DNA from: Dyella nitratireducens
GTDB taxonomy: Bacteria > Pseudomonadota > Gammaproteobacteria > Xanthomonadales > Rhodanobacteraceae
Assembly: GCF_014642835.1 (NCBI RefSeq)
Contig: NZ_BMJA01000002.1
Location: 78,519 to 142,518 of the forward strand
Length of the DNA stretch: 64,000 nucleotides
Direction of reading: 5' to 3'
This document shows positions 54,894 to 64,000 of this stretch, in pieces; the first letter of the stretch is position 1; each line of letters starts with the position of its first letter. The notes under the pieces were generated by a model that was given only the letters and a program-made list of their open reading frames with translations, ran no database searches and had not been told where the DNA came from. The position numbers and the translations under genes are program-made.

Positions 54894-56288
54894 CTAGGCT
54901 TTCAGCGTTTCGCCGTTCTTGCTGAAAGCCGGTGTATCGGTCCCATCCAATGCGCAGCGTCCGTGTTTTTTCGCCGCATACATGGCGGCGTCGGCATGCC
55001 GCATCAGCTGCTTGCGGTCTTCCCCATGCTCGGGATACACGGCAATGCCGATGCTGGAGGAGATTTGCAGCTGATGGCCGTCCAGATCGAACGGCCGATT
55101 GAGCGTTTCATGGATTTTTTCGGCCACGATGGACGCATCGTCCGGCTGATGGATGCCCTGCAGCAGCACGGCGAATTCGTCGCCGCCAAGGCGCCCCACC
55201 GTGTCCGATTCACGCAGGCAGCCACGGATGCGTTGCGCCACCTCACACAGCAACAGGTCGCCGATGTCGTGGCCATGGCTGTCATTGGCCTGCTTGAACC
55301 GGTCCAGGTCGATATAGAGCACGGATAGACGCTGAGGGTCACGTCTTGCCGCGGCGAGCGCCGCTTCCAGGTGGCTGTGGAACAGCTCCCGGTTCGGCAG
55401 GCCGGTCAGTACGTCATGGCCGGCGATGTATTGCAGCCAGGTGTCGTTCTGCTTGCGTTCGATGGCCACGGCCACCTGGTTGGAGACAAACTGCAGTAGC
55501 GTCTGGTCTTCCTCGGTGTAGCGCACGTCGCCGGAATAACTCTGCACCACGATGGCGCCGATGCATCCGTTGGGGGTGGTGAGCGGTACGCCCAGCCAGT
55601 CCAGCGAATCCCGGCCCACGTAGCGAATGCTGCGGCGCAACAGGCTGTTTCGCGTGCTTGGCGTAAGCAGAATGGGGTGCCCCTCGCGGACGACCTCGCA
55701 GGTGAGCGTGCCGGCATGCAGCGGACGTGGGGCAGGCACCGGGTCGTATTCGTCGACGAAGTAGGGAAAGCTCAGTTCGTCGCGGCGGCCGTCGTACAGG
55801 GCGACGTAGAAATTCTTGGCCGGCAGCAGTTCCCCGATGATCTGGTGGATGCGCTGGAACAGGGCCAGCAGGTCCTTGGCCGTATGGGCGGACTCGGAGA
55901 TGGCAAGCAGGGCCGATTGCATCGATTCGGCGCGTTTGACTTCGGTGATGTCGTGCGCGATCGCAATGCGCACCCGGTCGGTCTCCGACCAGCGCGCCGA
56001 CCACATGATGTGCACCACTTTGCCGTCTTTGCGGATATAGCGGTTCTGAAAATTGAACTGGTGACGGCCGCCCATGATCTCCCGGGCCGCCTGCAGCGTG
56101 CGCTCGCGGTCGTCCGGGTGCACCAGCTCGATCATCGGCCGGCCCAGCACCTCTTCCGGTGCATAGCCGAAGATGCGCTCATAGGCCGCGCTGACGTAGA
56201 GATACCGGCCGTCCATGTCGACCACGCAGATCGCGTCGAGCAGCAGATCCACGACAGTATGTAGAGGCGGGCAGCTGTTGGTTTCCAT
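54894..56288 (-). CDS. PAS-GAF-GGDEF diguanylate cyclase
   Basis: A 464-residue signalling protein; start at 56288 (METNSCPPLHTVVDLLLD) is one of three in-frame options (56312 and 56369 also possible). A PAS domain (DMDGRYLYVSAAYERIFGYA, ending ITEVKRAE) is followed by a GAF domain (about residues 135-290) and a GGDEF domain with active site RLGGDEFAVLL and the RxxD inhibitory region LRESDTV. It makes cyclic-di-GMP in response to unknown signals. Cytoplasmic. Confidence 0.9.
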   Translation of the reverse strand: METNSCPPLHTVVDLLLDAICVVDMDGRYLYVSAAYERIFGYAPEEVLGRPMIELVHPDDRERTLQAAREIMGGRHQFNFQNRYIRKDGKVVHIMWSARWSETDRVRIAIAHDITEVKRAESMQSALLAISESAHTAKDLLALFQRIHQIIGELLPAKNFYVALYDGRRDELSFPYFVDEYDPVPAPRPLHAGTLTCEVVREGHPILLTPSTRNSLLRRSIRYVGRDSLDWLGVPLTTPNGCIGAIVVQSYSGDVRYTEEDQTLLQFVSNQVAVAIERKQNDTWLQYIAGHDVLTGLPNRELFHSHLEAALAAARRDPQRLSVLYIDLDRFKQANDSHGHDIGDLLLCEVAQRIRGCLRESDTVGRLGGDEFAVLLQGIHQPDDASIVAEKIHETLNRPFDLDGHQLQISSSIGIAVYPEHGEDRKQLMRHADAAMYAAKKHGRCALDGTDTPAFSKNGETLKA

Positions 56289-56637
56289 CTCTCCGCGAAA
56301 AACGTGGCTCATGCCGGAGTGAGATGTTGGATGACATGCATGGGTCGTGCCGACGAGCCAACATCCCATTGAAAACTTCGCTTTAGCCGTCCGAGCTAGA
56401 ACGTCGATCTGGAGTCTATACTTAAGGGAATCTGCAGGGTATCGGGATCTGCACGGGGATCGCTTGAGGCCGTTCCCGCATCCCCGGATTATTCCGGAGC
56501 ATGATTTTGCGGTAGATGGCGGTTACACACGCATTTTACGTTTAACATTCAAAGATTGTGGCTATAGGCCGATATCAGATGTTGGCCTAACGGGGAAACG
56601 AAAAGCGTCACCACATCTCGGTCAAGGGGCACGGAGC

Positions 56638-58284
56638 ATGGAAAAAGGGACAGGGTTTCGTGGGCGTGAATGGATCATCCAGATTGCTGTTGCGCTCGCT
56701 TATGCGCTGGCTTACTGCGCGATACGGCCATTCTCCGATGCTCACTGGTCACTGACATCGGGCTTGCGGTTTGCATGCCTGTTGCTGATTCCCTATCGCT
56801 ACTGGGCTGCCCTGGCGATCGGTGAGGTGGTGCCGCTGGCCTATTCGGTCTTTGGGAATGTCGGGTTGTTCGGCGTGGTGACCGCTTCCATCTGGTCGAT
56901 CCCGCCGATGGCGATTGCCATGCCCGTCGTGTGGTTCTGCCGCAGTCGACTGGCGCTGTTTCCGGCCCAACGTGTTGTCGACATGAAAGCGTTGCTCATC
57001 TGCGCGCTGGTGACGTCGCTGCTGTGGGCGACCGTCACCTACGCGGGATATCTCACCGCCACCGATCCGACCATGCACGTGACCCTGATCATGTTTGCCG
57101 GCGTCTTCGTGGGCAGCTACGTCGCGATCCTTACGCTGGCTACCTGGCCGCTATTCATCAAGGTGGCGCGCAATGGCCGCTCGGTACGGGACATGCTGAT
57201 AGAGGCAACCAACAGCTCGCTCGCGTCGGATACCGTTCTGTGTGCTTTGCCGGCGCTGGTGGCGATCGCCTTCCTCAGCGCCCAGCTGGATGCAAACAGT
57301 GCAGTCGTCCTACAGATGTCGCTGTTCATCCCGGTCGCCTGGCTCACGCTGAAATATGGCTGGCGTGGCGCGGCAGCGTCAGGCCCGCTTGCCGTCGCTT
57401 GTGTTTGCGCCCTGACGCTGTCGGTTCCTGACCCGGTGGTGATACAGGCCCAGTTCTTCGTCGCCTTTGCGGTCACGTTCCTGTTTGCCATGGGCGCGCG
57501 CATCACGTCGCAGCTTCACGCGCAACAGCAGCAACGTCTATCTGTCGATAAAGCGCTCAGCGTCGCCCAGCAAGCGTTCCACCAGGGCGAGCTTCGCATG
57601 CGGCAGGCATCGGCACAGCTGGATCTTGTCGGGGGTGCGGTATCGCTGACGAATGGGCGCATTCTGCGAAACGTACAGCGCTTCCTGTCCCCGGATGAAC
57701 GCGCGATCCTCGTGAGGGACGCGACACAGACCAAGGACCGCATTTTCGGGCTTGCCGAGTCGTTTCATCCCATCGCGTGGCGCGAGCGCGGATTGCCTGC
57801 AGCGCTCAAGGAAACGATTGGGCGTGTGCTTGACGAAGCGGGCATCGCTTACCGTTTCGAAATGGGCGGCCGCGGGTTGTCGAAGTTGGCGCCGTCCGTG
57901 CACCAGGCGATCTATCGCGCGGCATGCGAGGCGATCGCGCAGGTATGCACGCAACTCACCTGTTCGCAAGTTACCTTGCTGCTGCGTGGAGGCGAGTTGC
58001 ATGGCCGGCGGTGGGCTGCTCTGCGTGTGGTGGGCATCAATGACGAAATGGACGTCGGCAGGTTGGCGCGCCGCATTGCGCTGTCCGGCAACATTGCGGC
58101 AAAGCTCGGCGTGAATCCGAATCAGGGGCCATCCCTGACGACACAAGCGGAGTTGTTCGACGGCATTGTGCACTCCGCCCGCAGCGCGGCGAGCAGCAGC
58201 GTTTCCGTGCTGCTTTATGATGCGCAGCACCTATGGGGAATTGAGCGAGTCCAGCCGCGTCAAGCTCAAATGTGGGTGCGTTGA
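56638..58284 (+). CDS. MASE1 membrane sensor with degenerate kinase-like C terminus
   Basis: A 548-residue protein; start at 56638 (MEKGTGFRGREWIIQIAVAL). About eight to ten membrane helices fit MASE1 (LTSGLRFACLLLIPYRYWAA). The C-terminal part has a coiled/DHp-like stretch (QQFHQGELRMRQASAQLDLV) and a HATPase-like fold (LPAALKETIGRVLDEAGIAY, IYRAACEAIAQVCTQ), but no standard ELHD phosphorylation box and no clear G boxes. It may be an inactive kinase or pseudo-kinase sensor. No response regulator gene is adjacent. Confidence 0.65.
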   Translation: MEKGTGFRGREWIIQIAVALAYALAYCAIRPFSDAHWSLTSGLRFACLLLIPYRYWAALAIGEVVPLAYSVFGNVGLFGVVTASIWSIPPMAIAMPVVWFCRSRLALFPAQRVVDMKALLICALVTSLLWATVTYAGYLTATDPTMHVTLIMFAGVFVGSYVAILTLATWPLFIKVARNGRSVRDMLIEATNSSLASDTVLCALPALVAIAFLSAQLDANSAVVLQMSLFIPVAWLTLKYGWRGAAASGPLAVACVCALTLSVPDPVVIQAQFFVAFAVTFLFAMGARITSQLHAQQQQRLSVDKALSVAQQAFHQGELRMRQASAQLDLVGGAVSLTNGRILRNVQRFLSPDERAILVRDATQTKDRIFGLAESFHPIAWRERGLPAALKETIGRVLDEAGIAYRFEMGGRGLSKLAPSVHQAIYRAACEAIAQVCTQLTCSQVTLLLRGGELHGRRWAALRVVGINDEMDVGRLARRIALSGNIAAKLGVNPNQGPSLTTQAELFDGIVHSARSAASSSVSVLLYDAQHLWGIERVQPRQAQMWVR

Positions 58285-58327
58285 AGTCATCGCAGCACCC
58301 ACATCGCGCCTCCTGGCATGCCTGGCA

Positions 58328-58552
58328 TCAGCTGCGGCGACCTCCTCCGCAGTTGTACGTGTTGCAGATCGTGTCCGTCGTTTGCGTTGCGTCGACCTGC
58401 GTTGCGCCACGCTGTGCCGTGATCGTTGTTGAACCGTTGCGGTAAACCTTGGCGGTATTCGATGCGGACGTCTGCGCAAAGGCAGTGGACGTCATGCCGA
58501 TAGCGACCAGGCTGGCGAGTAGAACGTTGCGGATTTGTTGGATGCGTACCAT
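58328..58552 (-). CDS. Small secreted peptide
   Basis: A 74-residue protein; start at 58552 (MVRIQQIRNVLLASLVAIGM) with a GAAGGGGA site; signal cleavage near TAFA-QT. The mature part of about 48 residues is threonine-rich and ends CNTYNCGGGRRS. The upstream frame extension to 58762 is not credible. Function unknown; a secreted or periplasmic peptide with one cysteine pair. Confidence 0.5.
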   Translation of the reverse strand: MVRIQQIRNVLLASLVAIGMTSTAFAQTSASNTAKVYRNGSTTITAQRGATQVDATQTTDTICNTYNCGGGRRS

Positions 58553-58769
58553 TGGGTTTTCCCCTTCGAGAGCCGGTAGACCACCTACCGGATGGGCCGA
58601 ATTTAGCAGGGGAAATAGCTGCCCAGTGACGGAACGCCTGGGCGTTGGATGGCCGAAAAACCCTCGTACAGCGGGGGTTTTTGATCCTTCACATCCGCTA
58701 CACGCATGATGTCTCGCAGCAGCCCATGCCGGCGATCGCATAGCGCACGATCGCCGGCCCATGGCACTG

Positions 58770-61661
58770 TTAAAACGACACAGTCGCCCGCATCCAGTAA
58801 TAGCGGCCGATCAAGTCATAGGTATACGCATCCGTGTTGCCATTGCTGCCCCATTGATAAAACATCGGCGGCTGTTTGTCGGAGAGGTTGTCGATGCCGG
58901 CGGAGATCGTGGTGTGGTATTTCGCCAGCGTGTAGCTGCCGGAAATGTTGTGGTACACGTAGGCGCCGATGGCGTGCACGATGCCGGGAATGTTTTCGTC
59001 CGCCGAATAGCCTTGCGAGAGATCGGTGCTGCCCACGCGGGTGCGTCCCACGTAGCGCATCGTCCAGCTCGCGCTCCACGGGCCTTTGTTCCAGTTGAGC
59101 GTGGCCAGGCCGCGCCAGCGCGGGAATTCGCCGTACACGGAGCAGTAGGAGCCGGCGCAATGCGTGACCGGCACGGCGCTGTCGCCGGGCGCGGTGTCCA
59201 CGTCGTAGCGCTGCATGTAGGTGCTGGCCAGGCTGAGGTTGAACTTGCCGTAGTCCCCGGCGTTGAAGTTGTATTGAATGGTTGAATCGATGCCGCTGGC
59301 CGAGGTTTCGCCGAGGTTGACGGTAGGCAGGCTGATGTAGCTGATCTGGCCGTTGCCGGCGCGATGGATCAGGCTGCAAAGCCGATCGCTGTAGTAGCAC
59401 TCGTTGAGGATGGTGGTGGGGTCCAGGCCGTCCACGATGGTGTCGCGCAATTGAATGCGCCACGCATCGGCGCTGAGCGACAGACCCGGCAGCCAGTGCG
59501 GGTCGTAAACCATGCCGTAATCGAATGAATGGCCGTATTCCGGTTTCAGGTCATAACCGGCCGCGACCGAGCCGGAGCCTCTTACGCCAAGCTGCGGGTT
59601 GCTCTGCTGGAAGCTGCCATCGGTCGGCACGTTGGCGCAGGCCTGTGGATGTCCGCCGGTGTAGCCGTTGCAGATATCGGTGGCGGCGTCGGCACCGCCT
59701 GCGGTACCGGCGAACAGTTCGTTGATGTCCGGCGCGCGGAATACCTGCGATGCAGTGCCGCGCACCAACAGGTCGGCAACCGGCTTCCATTCCAGCGCAA
59801 CCTTGCTGTTGGTGGTGGTGCCGGAAAGGCTGTAGCGGGAGAAGCGCGAGCCGATGTCGATGTTCAAGGAGTGCGCGAACGGAAGATCGGCCAGCACCGG
59901 CACAAACAGTTCGCCATAAGCCTCTTTCACGTTATAGCTGCCGCTAAGCTGGGTGGCGCAGAACTCCACCACGCCGCAAAGACCGGCGTAAGGACCGTTG
60001 TTGAGGGCGATGGCCGTGGGCGTATCGGTGCCATCGGACTGCGATTCGCGTCGATAGGAAAGACCGGCGGCCAAGTTCACCGCGCCGGCGGGCAAGTCGA
60101 ACAGCTCACCGTTGGCGCCTATTTCAAATTGTTCGAGCGTGTAGCGGTAGAAAGAATCGGGATTCACCACCAGTTTCCTCAAGGCCGCCACCGAGGCCGG
60201 GTCGTTGGGATTGAAGATGTTGATGGGCGTGCAATTGGCAATCGGCGCCGACGGTGTGCCGCAGGTGACCACACCGTTGCCGGACAGGAATGACGGGCCG
60301 ATCGCCTGCTCGAAGGCGGAATAGTCGAGGAACCCGTTGTTGAGCGTTTTTTGCCTGACCTTGCCGTAATTGAAGTCCACGTTCCATTGCCAGCTGCTGT
60401 CGCCGAAATTGCCGCGCAAACCGGGAGTGAACTGAAAATCATAGGTCTTGTTGACGTAGGTGCGATTGCCCAGCGAGGTCAGGCGAATATCGAAATCGTT
60501 ATAGCCATTGCCGGTCGTGCGATCGGTGCCGAAGTTGAGCCCGAACGGGTTGTAGTAATTGGTGGATGGAATAAAGAAATCATCCGAGTTCGCGAAGATC
60601 GGCACCGGCGCAATGATCGAAGACGCTGACGTCCGGGTATAGAACAGGTTGAAATAGGCTTCGACGTCAGGCGTGACTTTGTAGGAGCCGAACAGTGAGA
60701 TGTTGGTGCGATCCTGCGGCGTGAGCAGCAAGTTGTAAGGTGCGTAGTTGTAGGAGTCGGTGGCGGAGTTGTACGGATGGTAGTCCGCCAACGTGGTGAT
60801 GCCGTTCACGCCACTGTTGAGCGTGACATTGGTGCCGCTGGCATTCTGGATCAAACCCGTGGGCGTCGCCGACGAACCCACTCGCACCACTTGGCCATTG
60901 CGAAACGCCAGCGTGTAGGCCGAGTAGTCGCGTGCACCCGATGCGATCGGGTTCTGCGTCTGGTGGGTTATCGACACGATGAATTTCGCGCGCGCGCCAG
61001 ACAAGCCTGCAAGCAAGTTGAAGCTGCGGCGATTGCCATCGCTGTGCGAGCTTTCACCGTAGTCGGCGCTCACTTGCACGCCCTGGTAATGGTCTTTCAG
61101 GATGAAATTCACCACGCCGCCGATCGCATCGGAGCCGTATATCGATGAAGCGCCATCCGTAAGCACCTCGACGCGTTCGATCATGTTGGAGGGAATGCTG
61201 TTGACATCGTTGTAGGCCACACGATGCCCGTTCACCAGCACCAAGGTGCGGTTGTCGCCCAGGCCGCGCAGCGAAACGGTCGACGCACCGGTGCCGCCGC
61301 CACTGTTGATGCTTGGATTGGTCGCGTTGCCCGCGACGGAAGGCAATGACTGCATCAAATCGCCCAGCGTCGGCTTGCCGCTGGCGGCAATCTGGCCGCT
61401 ATCGATCGTGGTGACCGGATTGGCGGTTTCCAGATCGACACGCCGGATCAGCGAACCGGTCACCGTCACGGCCTGAAGCGTCTTGGCCTTGGTATCGGAG
61501 GTGTCGTTGCCTTGCGTTTGCGGCGTCGTGCCGGTGTCTTGCGCATGCAATGCGCCGCTTGCGAGCAGGCCAAATGCCAGCGCGACACGAATAGCCTGCG
61601 CCATCATCGGGGAACGGCGGCGCGGCGGTTGGCTGACAGAAACAGGCAGTGCATTAACCAT
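58770..61661 (-). CDS. TonB-dependent receptor (carbohydrate-type)
   Basis: A 963-residue outer-membrane receptor. The start at 61661 (MVNALPVSVSQPPRRRSPMM) precedes a signal peptide (VALAFGLLASGALHA). The plug contains ANPVTTIDSGQIAASGKPTL, STVSLRGLGDNRTLVLVNGH and EVLTDGASSIYGSDAIGGVV; the barrel ends RYYWMRATVSF. The type is that of Xanthomonadales TonB receptors associated with plant-polymer use. It lies downstream of a GH127-type gene on the same strand (285-base gap), which suggests uptake of arabinose-containing glycans. Confidence 0.9.
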   Translation of the reverse strand: MVNALPVSVSQPPRRRSPMMAQAIRVALAFGLLASGALHAQDTGTTPQTQGNDTSDTKAKTLQAVTVTGSLIRRVDLETANPVTTIDSGQIAASGKPTLGDLMQSLPSVAGNATNPSINSGGGTGASTVSLRGLGDNRTLVLVNGHRVAYNDVNSIPSNMIERVEVLTDGASSIYGSDAIGGVVNFILKDHYQGVQVSADYGESSHSDGNRRSFNLLAGLSGARAKFIVSITHQTQNPIASGARDYSAYTLAFRNGQVVRVGSSATPTGLIQNASGTNVTLNSGVNGITTLADYHPYNSATDSYNYAPYNLLLTPQDRTNISLFGSYKVTPDVEAYFNLFYTRTSASSIIAPVPIFANSDDFFIPSTNYYNPFGLNFGTDRTTGNGYNDFDIRLTSLGNRTYVNKTYDFQFTPGLRGNFGDSSWQWNVDFNYGKVRQKTLNNGFLDYSAFEQAIGPSFLSGNGVVTCGTPSAPIANCTPINIFNPNDPASVAALRKLVVNPDSFYRYTLEQFEIGANGELFDLPAGAVNLAAGLSYRRESQSDGTDTPTAIALNNGPYAGLCGVVEFCATQLSGSYNVKEAYGELFVPVLADLPFAHSLNIDIGSRFSRYSLSGTTTNSKVALEWKPVADLLVRGTASQVFRAPDINELFAGTAGGADAATDICNGYTGGHPQACANVPTDGSFQQSNPQLGVRGSGSVAAGYDLKPEYGHSFDYGMVYDPHWLPGLSLSADAWRIQLRDTIVDGLDPTTILNECYYSDRLCSLIHRAGNGQISYISLPTVNLGETSASGIDSTIQYNFNAGDYGKFNLSLASTYMQRYDVDTAPGDSAVPVTHCAGSYCSVYGEFPRWRGLATLNWNKGPWSASWTMRYVGRTRVGSTDLSQGYSADENIPGIVHAIGAYVYHNISGSYTLAKYHTTISAGIDNLSDKQPPMFYQWGSNGNTDAYTYDLIGRYYWMRATVSF

Positions 61662-61946
61662 GTTGTTTTCTCGCTGAAATGGGCGTGGCGACTGTGGTGA
61701 CGGATGAAAAAGGCGCAGCACTAGCCATGCACCGGCACGCGGCGCAGACCGAAGACAAGGTTGAAAGGCTCCATGCCTGTTCGCTGCCGTCACGTGGGCG
61801 GCATGCGCAATGGTTATTCCTGATAGGTCCTTGACGACGCAGCGCACGCGCTGAACCGTTCCCCCTGACGAACGCAGCGGCGAGCGCTCGCTGCTGCGGA
61901 TCGTTCCTTGTTCGTGCTCACCGCGATAACGGTAAGCGCACGACGC

Positions 61947-63899
61947 TCATCCGTTGTCGGACGTGTCGTGATCGTTCTGCCAGTACACCGCATAGCGTTC
62001 GCCGTAGACCTCGTTCAACGGCGCGACAGCTTGCTTGCCCTGGCTGGTAGTGGCTTCAAAGCGCAGTTCGTCTGTGGAGACGATGCGCATCCAATCCGTT
62101 GCATTCGGAGTTGCTGCGGTGATGCGCGGCGCGGCTTGTGCGGGCGGCTCCGGATCCGGACCGGTGCCGTAGCCACCGTATTGCACGGCATGCGTCAGGC
62201 CCTGGCCACCCAGCCGCGCCGCAAGCACCAACGGTCCGTAAAGCATGGCGATCTGGCTGTCATCGCCCGGTAGCGGCATGGTGTGAAGTTGCATCGGCAG
62301 GTCGAGTTCGATCCGATCGCCATCGCGCCATTCGCGCCGCACGCTCAGGTAGCTGCCGGGCGATGCAAAGGTATCCAGCGTTTCGCCATTGATGCGTACG
62401 TTTGCGTTGGAGCCGATCCAGGATGGAATGCGCAGATGCAGCGCGAACGGCTTCGATTGTGCAAGCTTGAGCTGCAGGCTGGTGCGCGGCTCGCGCGGGA
62501 AGCGCGTGTCCTGGCGCAAGGTGACACCTTGCTGTGTCCAATTCAGCTCGGAAGGCACGAACAGGTTGACGTAGAGATCGCCACCGTCGTGGAAATAGAT
62601 GTTGTCGTTGAAGCGCGCGAACTCTTCCGCTCCGGTGCCGGTGCAGCACCAGAATGAATCGGTAGGCGAGTTGTAGAACTTGTTGGCGCCCGCGCGCAGC
62701 GCGTAGAAATAGAGCTTCAACCCGTCCGCATCCTGGGTGCCGAGGCGCGCGTTGTAGAGCGTGCGCTCGTAGTAATCGAAGGCGCGCGGGTCGCCGTTCC
62801 AGGTGTAAACGTGGCGCGTGAGCTTCAACAAGTTATAGGCCACGCAGGATTCGGCGGTGTACAAACCGAGTTGACCCTTCAGGTCGCCAGGGCCGGTCTG
62901 CCAGAACTCACCATTGCTGGAGCCGCCCGTGGCGTAGGTGCGGTGTTGCGTGACGGTTTCCCAGAAAAACTCGGCAACGCGCCGGTAGCGTGGTTCGCCG
63001 GTCAGTTCGTAGCGCCGTGCCGCACCGATGATCTTGGGAACTTGCGTGTTGGCGTGCAGCCCCTGCAATTGATCGCTGTAGGAGGCCAATGGATCGAACA
63101 GCGACGCCTGGTCGAAACGGTGCGCAGCATCGCGATAGCGCTCGTTGCCGGTGATCGCGTACAGCTCATACATGGAATCGTTGATGCCGCCATATTCCGT
63201 CTTGAGCATGTGCGCCATGTTGGCATCGGAAAAACCGTTGGCCCAGTGGACTATCCAGTCGCCCATGCCGGTGGCCACTTGCAGCGCTTGCTGATTGCCG
63301 GCAAGGCGATACATGTCGAGCATGCCGGCCTGGATCTTGTGGAGGGTGTAGAACGGCGCCCACACTTTTTGTCCGCTGCTCAGCCGATCGAAGAAGCTTT
63401 CAGGGAAAGCGCTGAGATAACCGTTCGGGCGTTGGCATGCGGCAAGCGCCTTCACCAGCTCGTCGCCGCGCGCCTTGAGCGCTTCGTCGCCGTTACTGGC
63501 ATAAGCCAATGCGCATGCAGACAGATAATGGCCGCCGGTGAAATGGCCGCGCAATTCGCAATCGGGTTTTTCCCAACCGCCCAGTGGCGTGGCGTGCGAG
63601 GCCAGGCCGGCTTGCAAGCGGAAGGTATGCACCAGCCGGTCGGTGGGCAGGCTTTGCAGGTAGCGGCTGTTGATGGCTGCTGCCCGCGTGAAATCGCTGT
63701 CCAGCAAGCGCACCTGGTTCAGCGCAAACGGCTGCACGCAGCGTACCGGCTGGTCGGGTATGGCCTGCTTGGATGTTGCTGCTGTTCCGGCCGGTTCGGC
63801 CAGATCGAAGGCGCGCAACCGCGGTGCTGCCATCGTTACGGCAAGGGCTGTTGCTGCGCCCTTGAGAAATCGCCTGCGTTGATCTGCCCCGTGTTGCAT
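61947..63899 (-). CDS. GH127-type beta-L-arabinofuranosidase-like protein (Tat-exported)
   Basis: A 650-residue glycoside hydrolase of the DUF1680/GH127 family. The start at 63899 (MQHGADQRRRFLKGAATALA) shows a twin-arginine RRRFLKG signal and has GGGGAG upstream; a GTG at 63911 is an alternative. Family markers are TDRLVHTFRLQAGL, GHYLSACALAYA and FWCCTGTGAEEFARFNDNIY, which holds the catalytic and zinc-binding cysteines. GH127 enzymes release L-arabinofuranose from plant glycoproteins. The gene and the TonB receptor downstream form a likely degradation-uptake pair. The remaining bases to 64000 are its upstream region. Confidence 0.85.
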   Translation of the reverse strand: MQHGADQRRRFLKGAATALAVTMAAPRLRAFDLAEPAGTAATSKQAIPDQPVRCVQPFALNQVRLLDSDFTRAAAINSRYLQSLPTDRLVHTFRLQAGLASHATPLGGWEKPDCELRGHFTGGHYLSACALAYASNGDEALKARGDELVKALAACQRPNGYLSAFPESFFDRLSSGQKVWAPFYTLHKIQAGMLDMYRLAGNQQALQVATGMGDWIVHWANGFSDANMAHMLKTEYGGINDSMYELYAITGNERYRDAAHRFDQASLFDPLASYSDQLQGLHANTQVPKIIGAARRYELTGEPRYRRVAEFFWETVTQHRTYATGGSSNGEFWQTGPGDLKGQLGLYTAESCVAYNLLKLTRHVYTWNGDPRAFDYYERTLYNARLGTQDADGLKLYFYALRAGANKFYNSPTDSFWCCTGTGAEEFARFNDNIYFHDGGDLYVNLFVPSELNWTQQGVTLRQDTRFPREPRTSLQLKLAQSKPFALHLRIPSWIGSNANVRINGETLDTFASPGSYLSVRREWRDGDRIELDLPMQLHTMPLPGDDSQIAMLYGPLVLAARLGGQGLTHAVQYGGYGTGPDPEPPAQAAPRITAATPNATDWMRIVSTDELRFEATTSQGKQAVAPLNEVYGERYAVYWQNDHDTSDNG

Positions 63900-64000
63900 G
63901 CCGCTCCCCACACACTGGTAACCGCTAAGTCACGAATTGGTCGTACTAGTAATATTAAATCGTGATGGGCTTCATCCTGCCGCAGCAATCAACAAGACGT

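Overview
The window looks like a chromosomal stretch from a gammaproteobacterium of the order Xanthomonadales/Lysobacterales, most likely family Rhodanobacteraceae (Dyella/Rhodanobacter/Luteibacter-like). This rests on gene order (petA-petB-petC-sspA-sspB; miaB-phoH-ybeY-corC), GC-rich codon use in housekeeping genes, large TonB-dependent receptors and abundant palindromic intergenic repeats. Names are assigned from remembered family motifs and synteny; no database search was run.

Layout. 0.2-7.2 kb: a full-length exported Rhs/YD-repeat protein with a C-terminal HExxH domain, an overlapping lipoprotein gene, then a string of displaced Rhs tips and orphan immunity-like genes. 7.3-17.1 kb: housekeeping block on the minus strand (corA, DUF4105 protein, corC, ybeY, phoH, GNAT, miaB), a plus-strand lytic transglycosylase and a convergent DegS-like protease. 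17.3-21.5 kb: cytochrome bc1 operon plus sspA-sspB, with a 270-bp palindromic element inserted at the 5' end of petB. 21.8-31.4 kb: cycA, DUF3301 gene, nadC, a fused acyltransferase, a TonB receptor with a structured leader, ppnN and tRNA-Asn(GTT). 31.4-49 kb: accessory island beginning at the tRNA: a partial tRNA duplication, an esterase, three tandem Rhs genes (two N-terminal halves, one C-terminal half with its own signal peptide and a second HExxH tip) plus a lipoprotein, a decayed IS3-type element, a large PD-(D/E)XK-like protein, a SLOG-HTH/phosphoribosyltransferase pair and a seven-repeat PLL-like lectin. 49.5-64 kb: cytochrome b561, lldD, two GGDEF proteins, a MASE1 protein, a small secreted peptide, and a TonB receptor beside a GH127 family enzyme.

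How parts work together. bc1 feeds electrons to cytochrome c, and LldD supplies electrons from lactate. MiaB, YbeY and PhoH act on tRNA/rRNA maturation and RNA stress. The GH127 enzyme and neighbouring TonB receptor look like a small carbohydrate uptake locus. The Rhs genes look like polymorphic toxins whose zincin-like tips are paired with membrane-anchored lipoprotein immunity candidates.

Three palindromic repeat families recur between genes: family A (core GTAGGTTGGGGTGCAAACCC), family B (core GTCATTCCGGCG) and family C (GC-rich stem near gene ends). Two family A copies lie exactly between convergent genes and provide the stop codon of one of them.
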